64,000 bases of DNA, taken from Thalassotalea sp. 273M-4. Its GTDB lineage: Bacteria; Pseudomonadota; Gammaproteobacteria; Enterobacterales; Alteromonadaceae. The stretch spans positions 558,001 through 622,000 of the forward strand of contig NZ_CP166961.1 of assembly GCF_041410465.1 (NCBI RefSeq), written 5' to 3'. Positions 1 through 10,700 of the stretch are shown here, piece after piece. How positions within the stretch are numbered: the stretch's first letter is position 1; each line of letters starts with the position of its first letter. The translations under genes and the position numbers were made by a program. Below the pieces are notes generated by a model. The model saw only the letters and a list, made by a program, of their open reading frames with translations, was not told where the DNA came from and made no database searches.

Positions 1-8
1 GTTTGGTG

Positions 9-1847
9 TCAGTCCATTTCAATGGTTTGAACTCTGGCTGAATGGTATCTACCCCAAGCAAAGCTACGGCTAATGATGTTTTTATCGTTCATTTGCCAAA
101 TTCCCGTTTCTCCTCGGTGCTTTAATGCTGAGAACTTTTGCATGTATTGAATGCTGTCAATAAGTTGTAAACTGTCAATGCCCATCGCATAAAGGCGCTC
201 TAAAGGTGCACTTCGACTTGGCCAAAGTTCTGCAGCTTGGCGGGATAATGCTCGGTTAACTTGTTTGCCATCAAGTAACCAAGGAATTTCAGTAAAGGTC
301 AGGCCGGTTAAATCTCGACGGGTGTTTTCGCTCTGATTGTCGGAATTGCTGCGAGAGCTGGCAAACATTGGAATTGCTTCGGCAAAAGGGCTGATATTGA
401 CATCCACGTAGGGCTTTAATAATTTTGCTTGATCCGACGTGGCAAACATATAGATCACGTCAATGTCTTGGCGGTTTCGAGTTTCCGTTTGTATGTCGTC
501 TTTAAACCGACTTTTAATGCCGGTAATTCGCTCTTCTGATAAATGAACATTTAACCCTTCTTTCACCGCGTTTTGCATCGCTTTGCCATTAGGGTAGTGA
601 ATTATTGCAGGTTCAAGATTGGTTTGACGTAACCACTCTGCGGCAAAGGCGTTGGCCATGCGTTTGCCGATCGCACTATCTTGGGACAATATTAGCGCCT
701 TTTTAAAGCCTCTTTGACTCAGCGTGAATGCCGCTTGAGTCGCTTCGTCTTCAGGCAACATAGATAAGGCAAATTGGTTTTCTGGCAATTGTGATTGCTC
801 AGGCAAGTTTAGCAGCAAGGTCTTCCAGTTTACGAAGGATGCGTTATCGCCATTGATGACGTCGCTATAGCTTTTAACATGTTGTTTTAATAGCGGCCCA
901 ATAACAAAATCAGGACGAGTTTGCGTTAACTCTGCAATAATATCGGGCATTTTTATACCGTTAGTGTCGATAAAATTTATCGTTCCTATGGCATTTAATT
1001 GGTAGGCACTTAAAATGCCGGCCTGAATACTTTTACCAAGCGCGGCCTCTCGCCCTGATAAAGGTAAAAGTACCGATATTTTTGACATGGTTTGGCGCAT
1101 TTGGGCGGTATTTTTTTGAGTAAACTCGTTAATCAATACATTCGCTGGATGCACAGGGTATTTTGTTCGCCAAATTAAAAGCTGTTGTTTTAGTTGATTT
1201 CTTTGTAAATACTGCAGATTGAAAGCTTGATTAAACGCGAGCCAACCTTCTAAGTTAGGAGCTTGTTTTTTGCGTAAAGAAGCAAGCTGCCATGGTTTTA
1301 AATGGCTAAACTTTTCTTGCAACAGGCTAATTTCAGCAACATCTTTAAAGGGCACATATTGGTGATAGTTTAAATAACTGATGATGGCTTCTATTTCCAA
1401 TCCACGAGCATCGGCAATTTGGGCTTTGAGTAACCAACCTTTGGCATTGGTCGGTGGGGTTGGAATTTTATTAAACGTTGTTGCGGCCAGCTCGACTTCG
1501 CCTTGCCCAAACAGCGCTGCCGCTTGGTTTTTTAGGTTTAGATACTTCAGCTGTGCTGGCAGGGCGACACGAGTTAATTGATTTGTAATGAATAAAGCTT
1601 GAGAAAAGTCACCTTGCTCGATGTAGACTTGAGCCGCTTGTAAAAGGTATAGGTAAGATTGATTTAAATCCTCAGTATTTTTTGCTTTTTGCAAAAAATA
1701 TTCAGCATTAACGCCTGGCTCTAATGGTACATCAACCGGCTCAACTAGAACCGAATCGTTAGGCACACCAGCTTTGTCAGGCTGAGAACTACACCCGGTC
1801 AGTAAAACAATAAGAAAAAAAACAAAAAGCGTAAAATATTTAGACAT
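9..1847 (-). CDS. lpoA: LpoA, lipoprotein activator of penicillin-binding protein (LppC family)
   Basis: Outer-membrane lipoprotein of the LppC/LpoA family, which in enterobacteria activates the bifunctional peptidoglycan synthase PBP1A from the periplasmic side. About 612 residues. The N-terminus is a lipoprotein signal (MSKYF, hydrophobic stretch, LTGC lipobox with the lipidated Cys at about residue 19). A helical repeat-like N-terminal half is followed by a periplasmic-binding-protein-like half containing SVLLPLSGREAALGKSIQAG. I chose the ATG at 1847 because it puts the signal peptide at the very start; an in-frame TTG at 1874 would add nine residues before it. It diverges from rsmI, a gene order common in gammaproteobacteria. 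Family assignment is confident; the role is from family knowledge. Confidence 0.93.
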   Translation of the reverse strand: MSKYFTLFVFFLIVLLTGCSSQPDKAGVPNDSVLVEPVDVPLEPGVNAEYFLQKAKNTEDLNQSYLYLLQAAQVYIEQGDFSQALFITNQLTRVALPAQLKYLNLKNQAAALFGQGEVELAATTFNKIPTPPTNAKGWLLKAQIADARGLEIEAIISYLNYHQYVPFKDVAEISLLQEKFSHLKPWQLASLRKKQAPNLEGWLAFNQAFNLQYLQRNQLKQQLLIWRTKYPVHPANVLINEFTQKNTAQMRQTMSKISVLLPLSGREAALGKSIQAGILSAYQLNAIGTINFIDTNGIKMPDIIAELTQTRPDFVIGPLLKQHVKSYSDVINGDNASFVNWKTLLLNLPEQSQLPENQFALSMLPEDEATQAAFTLSQRGFKKALILSQDSAIGKRMANAFAAEWLRQTNLEPAIIHYPNGKAMQNAVKEGLNVHLSEERITGIKSRFKDDIQTETRNRQDIDVIYMFATSDQAKLLKPYVDVNISPFAEAIPMFASSRSNSDNQSENTRRDLTGLTFTEIPWLLDGKQVNRALSRQAAELWPSRSAPLERLYAMGIDSLQLIDSIQYMQKFSALKHRGETGIWQMNDKNIISRSFAWGRYHSARVQTIEMD

Positions 1848-1986
1848 TGTTGTAGTGATAACCGATACCGGCAATTGGTTCGTAAAGATAATTGATAGTA
1901 TAATAAACCGCTTTCGCGTAAACCTGCAAACTTGAGACCAATTTAATGGTACTTTTGCTCGGTAATTTTCTTAATATGGAAACCTC

Positions 1987-2835
1987 ATGACTCAGACAAG
2001 CATTGCACAAGGCACCTTATATGTGGTCGCCACCCCAATTGGTAACCTTGGTGATATGACCCAACGCGCTCAAGATATTTTATCACAAGCAGACATTATC
2101 GCGTGTGAGGATACCCGTCATACCAATCGCTTATTGAGTGCCTTTAATATCAAAAATAAAACCCTGTCATTGCACGATCATAATGAACGCGCAAGGCAGG
2201 AGCAAGTGGCGGAATTGCTGCAACAAGGCAAAACCGTTGCCTTGGTTTCGGATGCGGGAACGCCCCTGATATCGGATCCTGGCTTTCATGTTGTGCGCTA
2301 TTTACGTGCTCAAGGCTTGCCGGTTGTACCGGTACCCGGAGCTTGTGCTGCCATTGCCGCCTTATCTGTTGCAGGTGTTCCGACAGATAGATTTACATTT
2401 GAAGGCTTTTTGCCGTCAAAATCCGGTGCCCGTCAAGCAAAGTTAGCACAACTTGCCAATGAAGAACGCACCATGGTCTTTTACGATGCGCCAAGACGTG
2501 CTATCGATACGGTTGCAGACATTAAAGATGTGCTCGGAGAACAGCGCGAAATAGTTATTGCTCGTGAGTTAACCAAAACCTTTGAAACCATTCATGCCGA
2601 TACTGCCGGTAATATTTATCAATGGTTAAATCAAGACCCTAATCAGTTAAAAGGCGAAATGGTACTGATTATTGAAGGGGCAAAACCGGACCCTAATGCG
2701 ATCCCTGAAGATGCTATAGCTACCCTAAAATTGTTATTAACGGAAATGAAACCGAAAAAAGCCTGTGCCATCGCGGCACAAATTCATGGGGTAAAGAAAA
2801 ACGCACTTTATCAAGTGGCATTAGATTTAAAGTAA
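1987..2835 (+). CDS. rsmI: 16S rRNA (cytidine1402-2'-O)-methyltransferase RsmI
   Basis: SAM-dependent methyltransferase of the tetrapyrrole-methylase fold that 2'-O-methylates C1402 in the decoding centre of 16S rRNA. The 282-residue length is typical. Visible family motifs are VVATPIGNLGDMTQRA near the N-terminus, ACEDTRHTNRLL, and the cofactor-side loop LVSDAGTPLISDPGF followed by VPVPGACAAIAALSVAG. It starts about 140 bp from the divergent lpoA start and ends about 65 bp before rnpB. Nothing in the protein looks unusual. Confidence 0.95.
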   Translation: MTQTSIAQGTLYVVATPIGNLGDMTQRAQDILSQADIIACEDTRHTNRLLSAFNIKNKTLSLHDHNERARQEQVAELLQQGKTVALVSDAGTPLISDPGFHVVRYLRAQGLPVVPVPGACAAIAALSVAGVPTDRFTFEGFLPSKSGARQAKLAQLANEERTMVFYDAPRRAIDTVADIKDVLGEQREIVIARELTKTFETIHADTAGNIYQWLNQDPNQLKGEMVLIIEGAKPDPNAIPEDAIATLKLLLTEMKPKKACAIAAQIHGVKKNALYQVALDLK

Positions 2836-2863
2836 TTGAAATAAAAATTAAAACAGATATCGT

Positions 2864-2893
2864 TTTACCCCAACAGCCTAAATAAGGTAGAAT
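2864..2893 (+). promoter_or_regulatory. Likely sigma-70 promoter of rnpB
   Basis: TAGAAT at 2888-2893 is a good -10 element lying 7 bp before the expected first base of RNase P RNA. TTTACC at 2864-2869 lies 18 bp upstream and could be a weak -35. The assignment rests on position and -10 quality only. Confidence 0.5.
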
Positions 2894-2900
2894 CGCATCC

Positions 2901-3264
<364 letters not shown>

Positions 3265-3274
3265 AACAAATTTT

Positions 3275-3309
3275 AAAACCTGATTATATTTTTTATAATC
3301 AGGTTTTTC
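3275..3309 (+). terminator. Rho-independent terminator of rnpB (first of five)
   Basis: AAAACCTGATTATA pairs with TATAATCAGGTTTT and is followed by a T-rich tail. It begins 10 nt after the mature rnpB end. The same stem recurs at 3402-3436, in the second repeat unit. Confidence 0.85.
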
Positions 3310-3401
3310 TTTATCTGTCTGTCAACCATCAACCATTCAGACTCATGGTTGTACCATTCCGACGGGCAGAACGTGGCTTATCGGCCAACTTAACAAATTT
3401 T

Positions 3402-3436
3402 AAAACCTGATTATATTTTTTATAATCAGGTTTTTC
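3402..3436 (+). terminator. Second rnpB-repeat terminator
   Basis: Copy of the stem at 3275-3309, with CCTGATTATA paired to TATAATCAGG and a TTTTTC tail, in the second repeat unit. Confidence 0.75.
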
Positions 3437-3529
3437 TTTATCTGTCTGTCAACCATCAACCATTTAGACTCATGGTTGTGCCATTCCGACGGGCAGAACG
3501 TGGCTTATCGGCCAACTCAACAAATTTAT

Positions 3530-3565
3530 AAAGCCCAGTTTGAGCAATCAAGCTGGGTTTTTCTT
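3530..3565 (+). terminator. Third rnpB-repeat terminator (different stem)
   Basis: AAGCCCAG pairs with CTGGGTTT around a loop, followed by a T-run. The same element recurs at 3650-3685 and 3770-3805. The change of stem sequence between units 2 and 3 coincides with the change of unit length from 127 to 120 bp. Confidence 0.75.
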
Positions 3566-3649
3566 TATCTGTCTGCCAACCATTCAGACTCATAGTTGTG
3601 CCATTCCGGCGGGCAGAACGTGGCTTATCGGCCAACTCAACAAATTTAT

Positions 3650-3685
3650 AAAGCCCAGTTTGAGCAATCAAGCTGGGTTTTTCTT
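3650..3685 (+). terminator. Fourth rnpB-repeat terminator
   Basis: Same sequence as the hairpin at 3530-3565, in the fourth repeat unit. Confidence 0.7.
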
Positions 3686-3769
3686 TATCTGTCAGCCAAC
3701 CATTCAGACTTATGGTTGTGCCATTCCGACGGGCAGAACGTGGCTTATCGGCCAACTCAACAAATTTAT

Positions 3770-3805
3770 AAAGCCCAGTTTGAGCAATCAAGCTGGGTTT
3801 TTCTT
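3770..3805 (+). terminator. Fifth rnpB-repeat terminator
   Basis: Same sequence as the hairpin at 3530-3565, in the last, incomplete repeat unit. Confidence 0.7.
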
Positions 3806-4092
3806 TATCTGTCTGCCAACCATCAACCATTCAGACTCATGGTTGTGCCAAGTCTTAAAACAAGTGAAAGAGTTTTTAGTTCGACATAACGGACAAAGCA
3901 TCTCAGTGAATTGTTGGTTTCTGCTGTGATAATCATTTTTATCTTCTTTTTTGTCTTTTTTGTTACGTTTCGTTACAAATTAATGTTAATTTATTCATCA
4001 ACTTATTGCGTTTATATGGTTTGTTCGTTAAAACAATGCCATTGGCCGAAAAATATTTTGGTTGTTACAGATTAATTAAGGGAAACATTACA

Positions 4093-6186
4093 ATGAAAAA
4101 ATCACTGATTGCAGTCGCGTTAAGTGCTGCCTTACTAAGTGGTTGCGGTGAACAACAATCGACCGCCACCAAAGTCGCAGAAGTTAAACAAGCTGCGGTA
4201 GAAGAAGCAAAAGAAATGAACAAAGCTAAAGCTGAGTTAGGCAGTTTTGGTGTCGACTTAAGTGCTCGCAACTTAGACGTAAAACCAGGTGATGACTTTT
4301 TCATGTACGCCAGTGGCACTTGGTATGACAACTTTGAAATGCCGGCAGATAAAACCCGTTATGGTGCCTTCACCGCGTTGGCTGAGCGCAGCGAAACGCA
4401 AGTAAAAGAAATTATTGATGACATTGTTAGTCGTGAACAACTTAATGCTGAAGAGCAAATGATTGCAGACTTCTACAATGCATATATGGATGTTGAAACC
4501 ATTAACAAAAAAGGCATTAGTCCTATTAAGCCGCTTTTAGAACAGATCAAAGCCGCTAAATCGACGGATGATTTAACCGCAATTTTTGGTCAATCATGGT
4601 TAACAGGTGTGTCTTCACCACTTGGTGGTGGCATGTGGTTTAACCGCTTAGATCCAAATAAATATGAATTGTCGTTAGGCGCTGGTGGTCTAGGTTTACC
4701 CGATCGCTCATACTATTTGGTTGAAAGCGAGCGTTTTGCTAAGACACGTGAGGCGTATGTGGCTCATATTGCCAAAATGTTAACTTTTGCCGGTGTTGAA
4801 AACGCAGAGCAAAGTGCAAAAGCGATTTTAGCGCTTGAAACTAAAATTGCTGAAGGCCACTGGCCACGTGAAAAACGTCGTGACCGTGATTTAACCTTAA
4901 ATCAAATTAAACGTGATGAACTTGCTAAACAGTACCCAGGTTTTAATTGGGATCTTTTCTTTGAACAAACGGGTTACCAAGTACCTCAGTTAAACATTTC
5001 TCAACCAGAGCCGGTAAAAGCGATGATTGAACTTGTTAACAACGAAGATATTGCAATATGGAAAGATTACCTAACTTTCCATGCCATTAGCGGTAATGCC
5101 GACTTATTGTCTGAAGATATTTTTAATGCTGACTTTGAGTTTTATGGCAAGGAATTAAGCGGACAACAAGAGCCACGTCCACGCTGGAAACGCGCTATTT
5201 CGCAAATGTCTGGTACTCAGTCTCTTGGTTTTGCCATTGGTAAAGTATATGTACAGCGCTACTTCCCTGAAACGTCGAAAGAGCAAATGGCCAATCTTGT
5301 CGAAAATTTACGTAAAGCACTTGGCGAGCGTATCGATAATTTAGACTGGATGGGTGAAGAAACCAAAGTCAATGCGAAAGCTAAATTGGCTGCATTCAAC
5401 CCTAAAATTGGTTACCCAGATGTATGGCAAGAATTAGATGGTTTAACCATTACTAGCAATGATGTAATGACAAACGTTCATAACTTGCGCACATTCTTTC
5501 GCGAAGACAGTGTTGCGAAAGAACTTGAAAAAACAGATCGCAATCGTTGGGGAATGACTCCACAGCGTGTAAACGCTTACTACAATAGTTCGTTCAATGA
5601 AATTGTATTTCCTGCGGCGATATTACAACCACCATTTTTCGATCCTAACGCTGATGATGCCGTCAACTACGGTGCGATAGGCGCGGTTATTGGTCATGAA
5701 ATGGGCCATGGCTTTGACGATCAAGGCTCGAAATCTGATGCTAATGGTATCCAACGTAACTGGTGGACGGATCAAGACCGAGCAGCATTTGAAGCCAAAG
5801 CAGACAAGTTAGCGGAACAATACAGTCAATACGAACCGATCCCTGACAACTTTGTAAATGGTCGTAATAGTTTAGGTGAAAATATCGGTGATGTCGGTGG
5901 TTTAGCAATGGCTTATCATGCTTATCAGTTAAGCTTAAACGGCAAAGAAGCCCCTGTCATTGATGGGTTAACCGGTGATCAGCGTTTCTTCTTGGCTTGG
6001 GCTCAGGTCTGGAAAGAAAAACGTACAGAGCAAAGCATGCTTAACCAATTGCGCGCGGGCACGCATGCTCCTGGTCAATTCCGTGCTTTAGCGCCACGAA
6101 ATCACGATGCTTGGTATAAAGCGTTTGATGTGAAAGAAGGTGACAAGCTTTACTTACCAGAAGAAGAGCGAGTTCGCATTTGGTAA
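4093..6186 (+). CDS. M13 family zinc metallopeptidase, lipoprotein (PepO/neprilysin-like)
   Basis: Neprilysin-family (M13) endopeptidase of 697 residues, predicted to cleave peptides in the periplasm or at the cell surface. The N-terminus is a lipoprotein signal (MKKSLIAVALSAALLSGC). The mature part begins with DVKPGDDFFMYASGTW, typical of M13_N. The catalytic zinc site HEMGH lies at about residues 535-539 and the third ligand with its helper Asp, ENIGD, at about 596-600. NAYYN at about 494-498 is the substrate-backbone motif, and the C-terminus ends in Trp as is usual in the family. ATG 4093 is preferred over upstream in-frame ATGs because it starts the signal peptide and is preceded by AAGGG. 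The gene stands alone. Confidence 0.94.
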   Translation: MKKSLIAVALSAALLSGCGEQQSTATKVAEVKQAAVEEAKEMNKAKAELGSFGVDLSARNLDVKPGDDFFMYASGTWYDNFEMPADKTRYGAFTALAERSETQVKEIIDDIVSREQLNAEEQMIADFYNAYMDVETINKKGISPIKPLLEQIKAAKSTDDLTAIFGQSWLTGVSSPLGGGMWFNRLDPNKYELSLGAGGLGLPDRSYYLVESERFAKTREAYVAHIAKMLTFAGVENAEQSAKAILALETKIAEGHWPREKRRDRDLTLNQIKRDELAKQYPGFNWDLFFEQTGYQVPQLNISQPEPVKAMIELVNNEDIAIWKDYLTFHAISGNADLLSEDIFNADFEFYGKELSGQQEPRPRWKRAISQMSGTQSLGFAIGKVYVQRYFPETSKEQMANLVENLRKALGERIDNLDWMGEETKVNAKAKLAAFNPKIGYPDVWQELDGLTITSNDVMTNVHNLRTFFREDSVAKELEKTDRNRWGMTPQRVNAYYNSSFNEIVFPAAILQPPFFDPNADDAVNYGAIGAVIGHEMGHGFDDQGSKSDANGIQRNWWTDQDRAAFEAKADKLAEQYSQYEPIPDNFVNGRNSLGENIGDVGGLAMAYHAYQLSLNGKEAPVIDGLTGDQRFFLAWAQVWKEKRTEQSMLNQLRAGTHAPGQFRALAPRNHDAWYKAFDVKEGDKLYLPEEERVRIW

Positions 6187-6718
6187 TGTTTGTGTAAGGT
6201 GGCATGACTCTTGGCTTCGCTTATAGTGATTATCCGAAGATGTCGCCAACACTAACACACCGGAGAAAACGATCCATCATGGATCGTTTTCTGTTTTCAT
6301 TGTCCTAGGTTTAACTTTAACCGTGCTCGGTCGAAAAATAGAGCAAAAAGTGTGTCGTTAACATCAACATTCATGATGATGTGATTTTTTTAGCCAAGAC
6401 GATAACACGCTTTTATGATCTTTTTAGCCATAGACCGAGTAGTAACAATGCCAAAGTGTATTGTTTACTAATGCCTAAGATTAAAATAAAACAGAAAGGC
6501 CGTTAAGCATGAATGCATGTGATCGCTATATATTTTGGCTTTACTCTAGCCTTATGACTTAACAGCTTGGTTTTTCTAAAAAGCCAATAGTAAGATAATT
6601 CAATGTTTTCATTGACCATTTAATTGTGCGGTTTATTAGGTAATGGCTTGATGAATATTATAAAAAAAGCCTGTAGTAATTGCAGTCGAACCATAATGGA
6701 TTTATCACCGAGGAATTT
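6187..6718. other. Intergenic stretch without a recognisable gene
   Basis: About 530 bp between the M13 peptidase and the efflux adaptor. The only clear structure is a perfect 11-bp stem at 6265-6291, listed separately. I see no convincing short ORF, RNA gene or regulator here. Confidence 0.6.
6265..6291 (+). terminator. Probable terminator of the M13 peptidase gene
   Basis: GAAAACGATCC pairs perfectly with GGATCGTTTTC around a 5-nt loop, 79 bp after the stop codon. The following TGTTTTCATT is a weak U-tract, so termination efficiency is uncertain. Confidence 0.5.
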
Positions 6719-7747
6719 ATGAACGCATTTTTGCCAAGTCTCCTGCTTATGTTGTTGTTACCTGTTGTCAGCGTGGCGCAAGAACGAAGTCGTCCTCCAG
6801 CAAATGTCATTTTAGAACAAGTCGATTTTGCTCCAATCAATATCTCTATTGAAGCTGTTGGTACGGCAGAAGCGTTTCGGTCTGTCAGCTTATACCCGGC
6901 AGCCTCAGATAAGGTAACGAAAGTGAATTTTCGTCCTGGCGATTTTGTCATCAAAGGCGAAACCTTGATTGAGCTTGACGCCAGAAGACAGGTTGCCGCT
7001 GTGCAACGGGCCAAAATTGAGTTAGCCGATCGTAAAAGGGACCTAGCTCGCCTAATTAAAAGTGGTAAAAAAGGCGCATTTAGCCAGTCAGAGCTTGATG
7101 ATGCTAACTCATTAGTGGAACTTGCTAGTGTCACTCTATCTGAAGCTCAAGCCGATTTAGATGATCGGAAAGTGGTGGCACCATTTAGTGGTTACGTTGG
7201 TCTAACGGCAATAGAAGCTGGCGATAGAATCAACACCAATACCTTAATAACAACGATTGATGATCGTAAAAAACTGTATATAAACTTTGCCTTACCTGAG
7301 TCGGCATTGGGTTTAGTCGATGACAAAACCCAAGTCAGTGTGCAACCATGGAACGACAGGGACAAGGTATTCCAAGCAAAACTCTCGCAATTAGACTCGC
7401 GCATTGATTCCGACGATAGAACATTAAAAGTGAGGGCGGTGCTAGACAATCGAGCAGACAGTTTTCGACCAGGGTTAAGTTTTAAAGTCAAAATGAGCGC
7501 TCAAGGGCCAGAGTTTCCTATCGTGCCAGAAGCATCGTTAGCATGGGGCGCAACTGGGGCCTATGTTTGGATGGCCAATGAGGGCAAAGCACAAAAAATA
7601 GCGGTTGAAATAAAACAAAGGTTACGAGGCTTTATCTTAGTTGAAGGCGAGTTAGAGCGTGGAGATAACCTTATTGTTGAGGGCATTCAAGGTTTAAGAG
7701 AAGGGGCGCCAATAGAACCTTCTAGCATGGTCGCAGAAGGGCGTTAA
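6719..7747 (+). CDS. RND efflux periplasmic adaptor (membrane fusion protein)
   Basis: HlyD/AcrA-type periplasmic adaptor of about 342 residues that would link the RND pump encoded next to an outer-membrane channel. A signal peptide (MNAFLPSLLLMLLLPVVSVAQ) is followed by a beta-barrel/lipoyl region with LYPAASDKVTKVNFRPGDFV, an alpha-hairpin segment (QRAKIELADRKRDLARLI) and the second lipoyl half VVAPFSGYVGLTAIEAGDRI. ATG 6719 fits the signal peptide and is preceded by GAGGAA. The stop lies one base before the next start, so the two genes are surely co-transcribed. No TolC-like protein or local regulator accompanies them, so a channel encoded elsewhere is presumed. Substrates cannot be predicted. 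Confidence 0.92.
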   Translation: MNAFLPSLLLMLLLPVVSVAQERSRPPANVILEQVDFAPINISIEAVGTAEAFRSVSLYPAASDKVTKVNFRPGDFVIKGETLIELDARRQVAAVQRAKIELADRKRDLARLIKSGKKGAFSQSELDDANSLVELASVTLSEAQADLDDRKVVAPFSGYVGLTAIEAGDRINTNTLITTIDDRKKLYINFALPESALGLVDDKTQVSVQPWNDRDKVFQAKLSQLDSRIDSDDRTLKVRAVLDNRADSFRPGLSFKVKMSAQGPEFPIVPEASLAWGATGAYVWMANEGKAQKIAVEIKQRLRGFILVEGELERGDNLIVEGIQGLREGAPIEPSSMVAEGR

Positions 7748-7748
7748 G

Positions 7749-10700
7749 ATGTTAAATTTATTTCAACATAAAACCGATTTACCTTCGATTTCTGTGCGCC
7801 GTCCGTTATTGGTTATTGTCATCAACTTACTCATTATTTTAGCTGGCCTGGCCGCCATGTTTGGCCTTGAAGTTCGGGAACTTCCCGATGTTGACCGGCC
7901 TGTGGTTTCGATTCGTGCTAACTTCCCCGGTGCTGCCCCTGAAACCGTCGATAATGAAGTCACCCGACGCATTGAGGGCGCAGCAGCAAGAGTCAGTGGA
8001 GTAAAGTCGATTCGAGCGCAAAGTGAAGAAGGCTTCTCTCGCATTGTTGTCGAATTTCGTCCCAACATTAATCTTGAAGATGCGGCGAATGAAATGCGTG
8101 AGTCGGTCAGTCGAATTCAACGAGAGCTACCTGAAGACGTAGAAAAGCTTTCCATAGTAAAAGCCGATAACGATGCGCAATCGGTCATCAGTTTGGCCAT
8201 CGCCAGCGACTATTACGACATGGAAACCGTTGCTGAAATTATCGAAAGGGACATTGCACCACTCTTTTTGGCGATTGAAGGGGTTGCCGATGTCAGATTA
8301 GATGGTGACCGTCAACGAGTGTTACGAGTGATTGTCGACCCAACTCGACTTGCCAGTTACAGCTTATCTTTTACCGATGTTGCCGCCGCTTTGCGTTCTG
8401 CTCCTTTCGATGTACCCGCTGGCAGCTTACGCTCAACAGACCATCAAGTGATTGTCAGAGCCGATGCAACATCGATGACCACCAGTGAAGTCGAAAACAT
8501 CATCATTGACGGTAAAACCCGCATTGGTGATGTTGCCACTGTCTTTTTTGGTCCTGCCGATGCAAACTCTTTTGTTCGTCTAAATGGTAAACCCGTTATT
8601 GGCTTGGGGGTTATCAGGCAAGCTAGCGCCAATACCATTGAAATTTCTGACAACGCTTTGGCACTGGTGGAGCAACTGACTAGTCGATTTCCACAGCTAA
8701 ATATTTATGTCACCTCAGATGATGCACAATTTATTCGCAGCTCTGTTGAGGAGGTTATTAAATCACTGGCTTACACCATTTTATTGGTGGTTTTCACCCT
8801 GTGGTTGTTTTTAGGTAAGTTTAAAGCCACCTTAATTCCTGCATTGTCTATTCCGGTGTCGCTTATTGGGGTGCTGGCATTAATGTGGCTATTTGGCTTT
8901 TCTATTAACATCTTAACTTTATTGGCTTTGGTCTTAGCCACTGGCTTAATTGTTGATGACGCCATTGTGGTTTCTGAAAACATTGAGCGGCGCAAAAGTT
9001 TGGGGCTAAAAGCTTCGGCGGCTGCTGTTGTGGGATCTCGAGAAGTCTTTTTTGCGGTGGTCGCGACAACCGCCGTGCTTGTTGCGGTATTTGTGCCTAT
9101 CGCCTTTTTGCCTTCGACAGCGGGCAAATTGTTCAAAGAGTTTGGCGGGGTCTTAGCTGGCGCTGTGATCATCTCATCGTTTGTTGCACTAACCTTAGTA
9201 CCGGCTTTAAAAGCTCGCCTTAGTGAACCAGAAAAAGACGAAACCAAAGGGCAATCTAAAGTCAAAGCTTTAGGCCGTAACATGGTTGCTTACTATGGCG
9301 TTGCTATCGCCTTTTGCTTGAAAAAAGGTTGGTTGATTTTGCTAATCAGTTTGATATTAGGAGCAGGGGCAAGCTATTTGTACCAGCAAGTCGATAAAGA
9401 GTTACTGCCCAGTGAAGACAGAGGCAATATTCGTATATTTGCACGCGGACCAGACGGTGTTGGCATTGCTTTTATGGATCGTCAAGCCATGATGATGGAA
9501 GATATTTTACTGCCATATTCTGAACTTGGTGATATTGACACCATTCGAACAGTAGTAGGGCAGTGGGATCCGAACATTGTTTTTATGACCGTAAATTTAA
9601 AAGACTGGGCTGAACGCGATAACACTCAACAAAAAATTATCAATGACATTAGGCCTCAGCTGGCGAGTATCCCAGGCGCTCCAGCAAGAGCCTTTGGCGC
9701 TAATAGCCTTAATCTTCGAGGCCAAAGTGGGGGCATTGAAATTGCCATCACGGGTAATGACTATGGGCAAATATATCAAGTAAGCAAAAACTTCGCTGAG
9801 ATAATTGAAAGCCAACACCCCGATTTTGGTAGCCCGAGAATATCCTATCAGCCAACCCAACCTCAGATGCGAGTGCAAATTGATCGAAATCGAGCTGAAG
9901 AACTTGGGGTACCCTTTAGTGATATTAACCAAACGTTACGCGCGGTTATTGGCGGTGATGATGTGACCGATTTGAACATTGGCGATCAGGCCATTCCAAT
10001 TATTTTGCAATCTTCATATACCAACAAAGCCAATCCATCTGATTTGACTAACTTATATGTGTCTTCAAATTCTGGCGAGTTAGTGTCTTTATCTTCCATC
10101 GCTTATATCACCGAAGAAGGGGTTGCGGCAGAGCTTGAGCGACATGCTCAAAGACGGGCTATTGAAATCGATTTAGCTCAGCCTAAAAATATATCAATGG
10201 CAGAGTCGGTAAATATTTTACGCACACTTGCCAATGAGCATTTACCTGACGGTTATGGTTTAGTCTTTTTAGGTGAAGCTAAAACATTCCAAGAAACCGA
10301 CCAACAGGTTAACCTCACATACTTGGCTGCGTTTTTAATTGTGCTGTTGGTTTTAGCTGCGCAATTTGAAAGTGTCAGTAGCGCGTTTGTGGTGATATTA
10401 ACCGTGCCTTTTGGTATCGCTGCGGCTATTTATGCGGTGTCGATGACTGGTACCACCATTAATATTTATTCACAAATTGGTTTGGTCATGCTCATTGGTT
10501 TACTCGCTAAAAATTCCATTTTGTTGGTTGAATTTGCTGATCAGCTTAGAGATCGAGGCGCCACCATCACCGAGGCTATTATTCAGGCGGGACAAGCTCG
10601 ATTGCGCCCAATTATGATGACCTTACTGTCAACTGTTTTAGGTGGTTTACCTCTTATTTTGTCAACCGGCGCAGGGGCTGAGGCCAGAAATGCGATCGGT

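Noticed and set aside
3456..3929. Repetitive open frames on both strands over the rnpB repeats (124, 129 and 97 codons)
   Set aside because: They exist because the 120-bp unit is a multiple of three and lacks stops. They lack ribosome-binding sites and overlap terminators.
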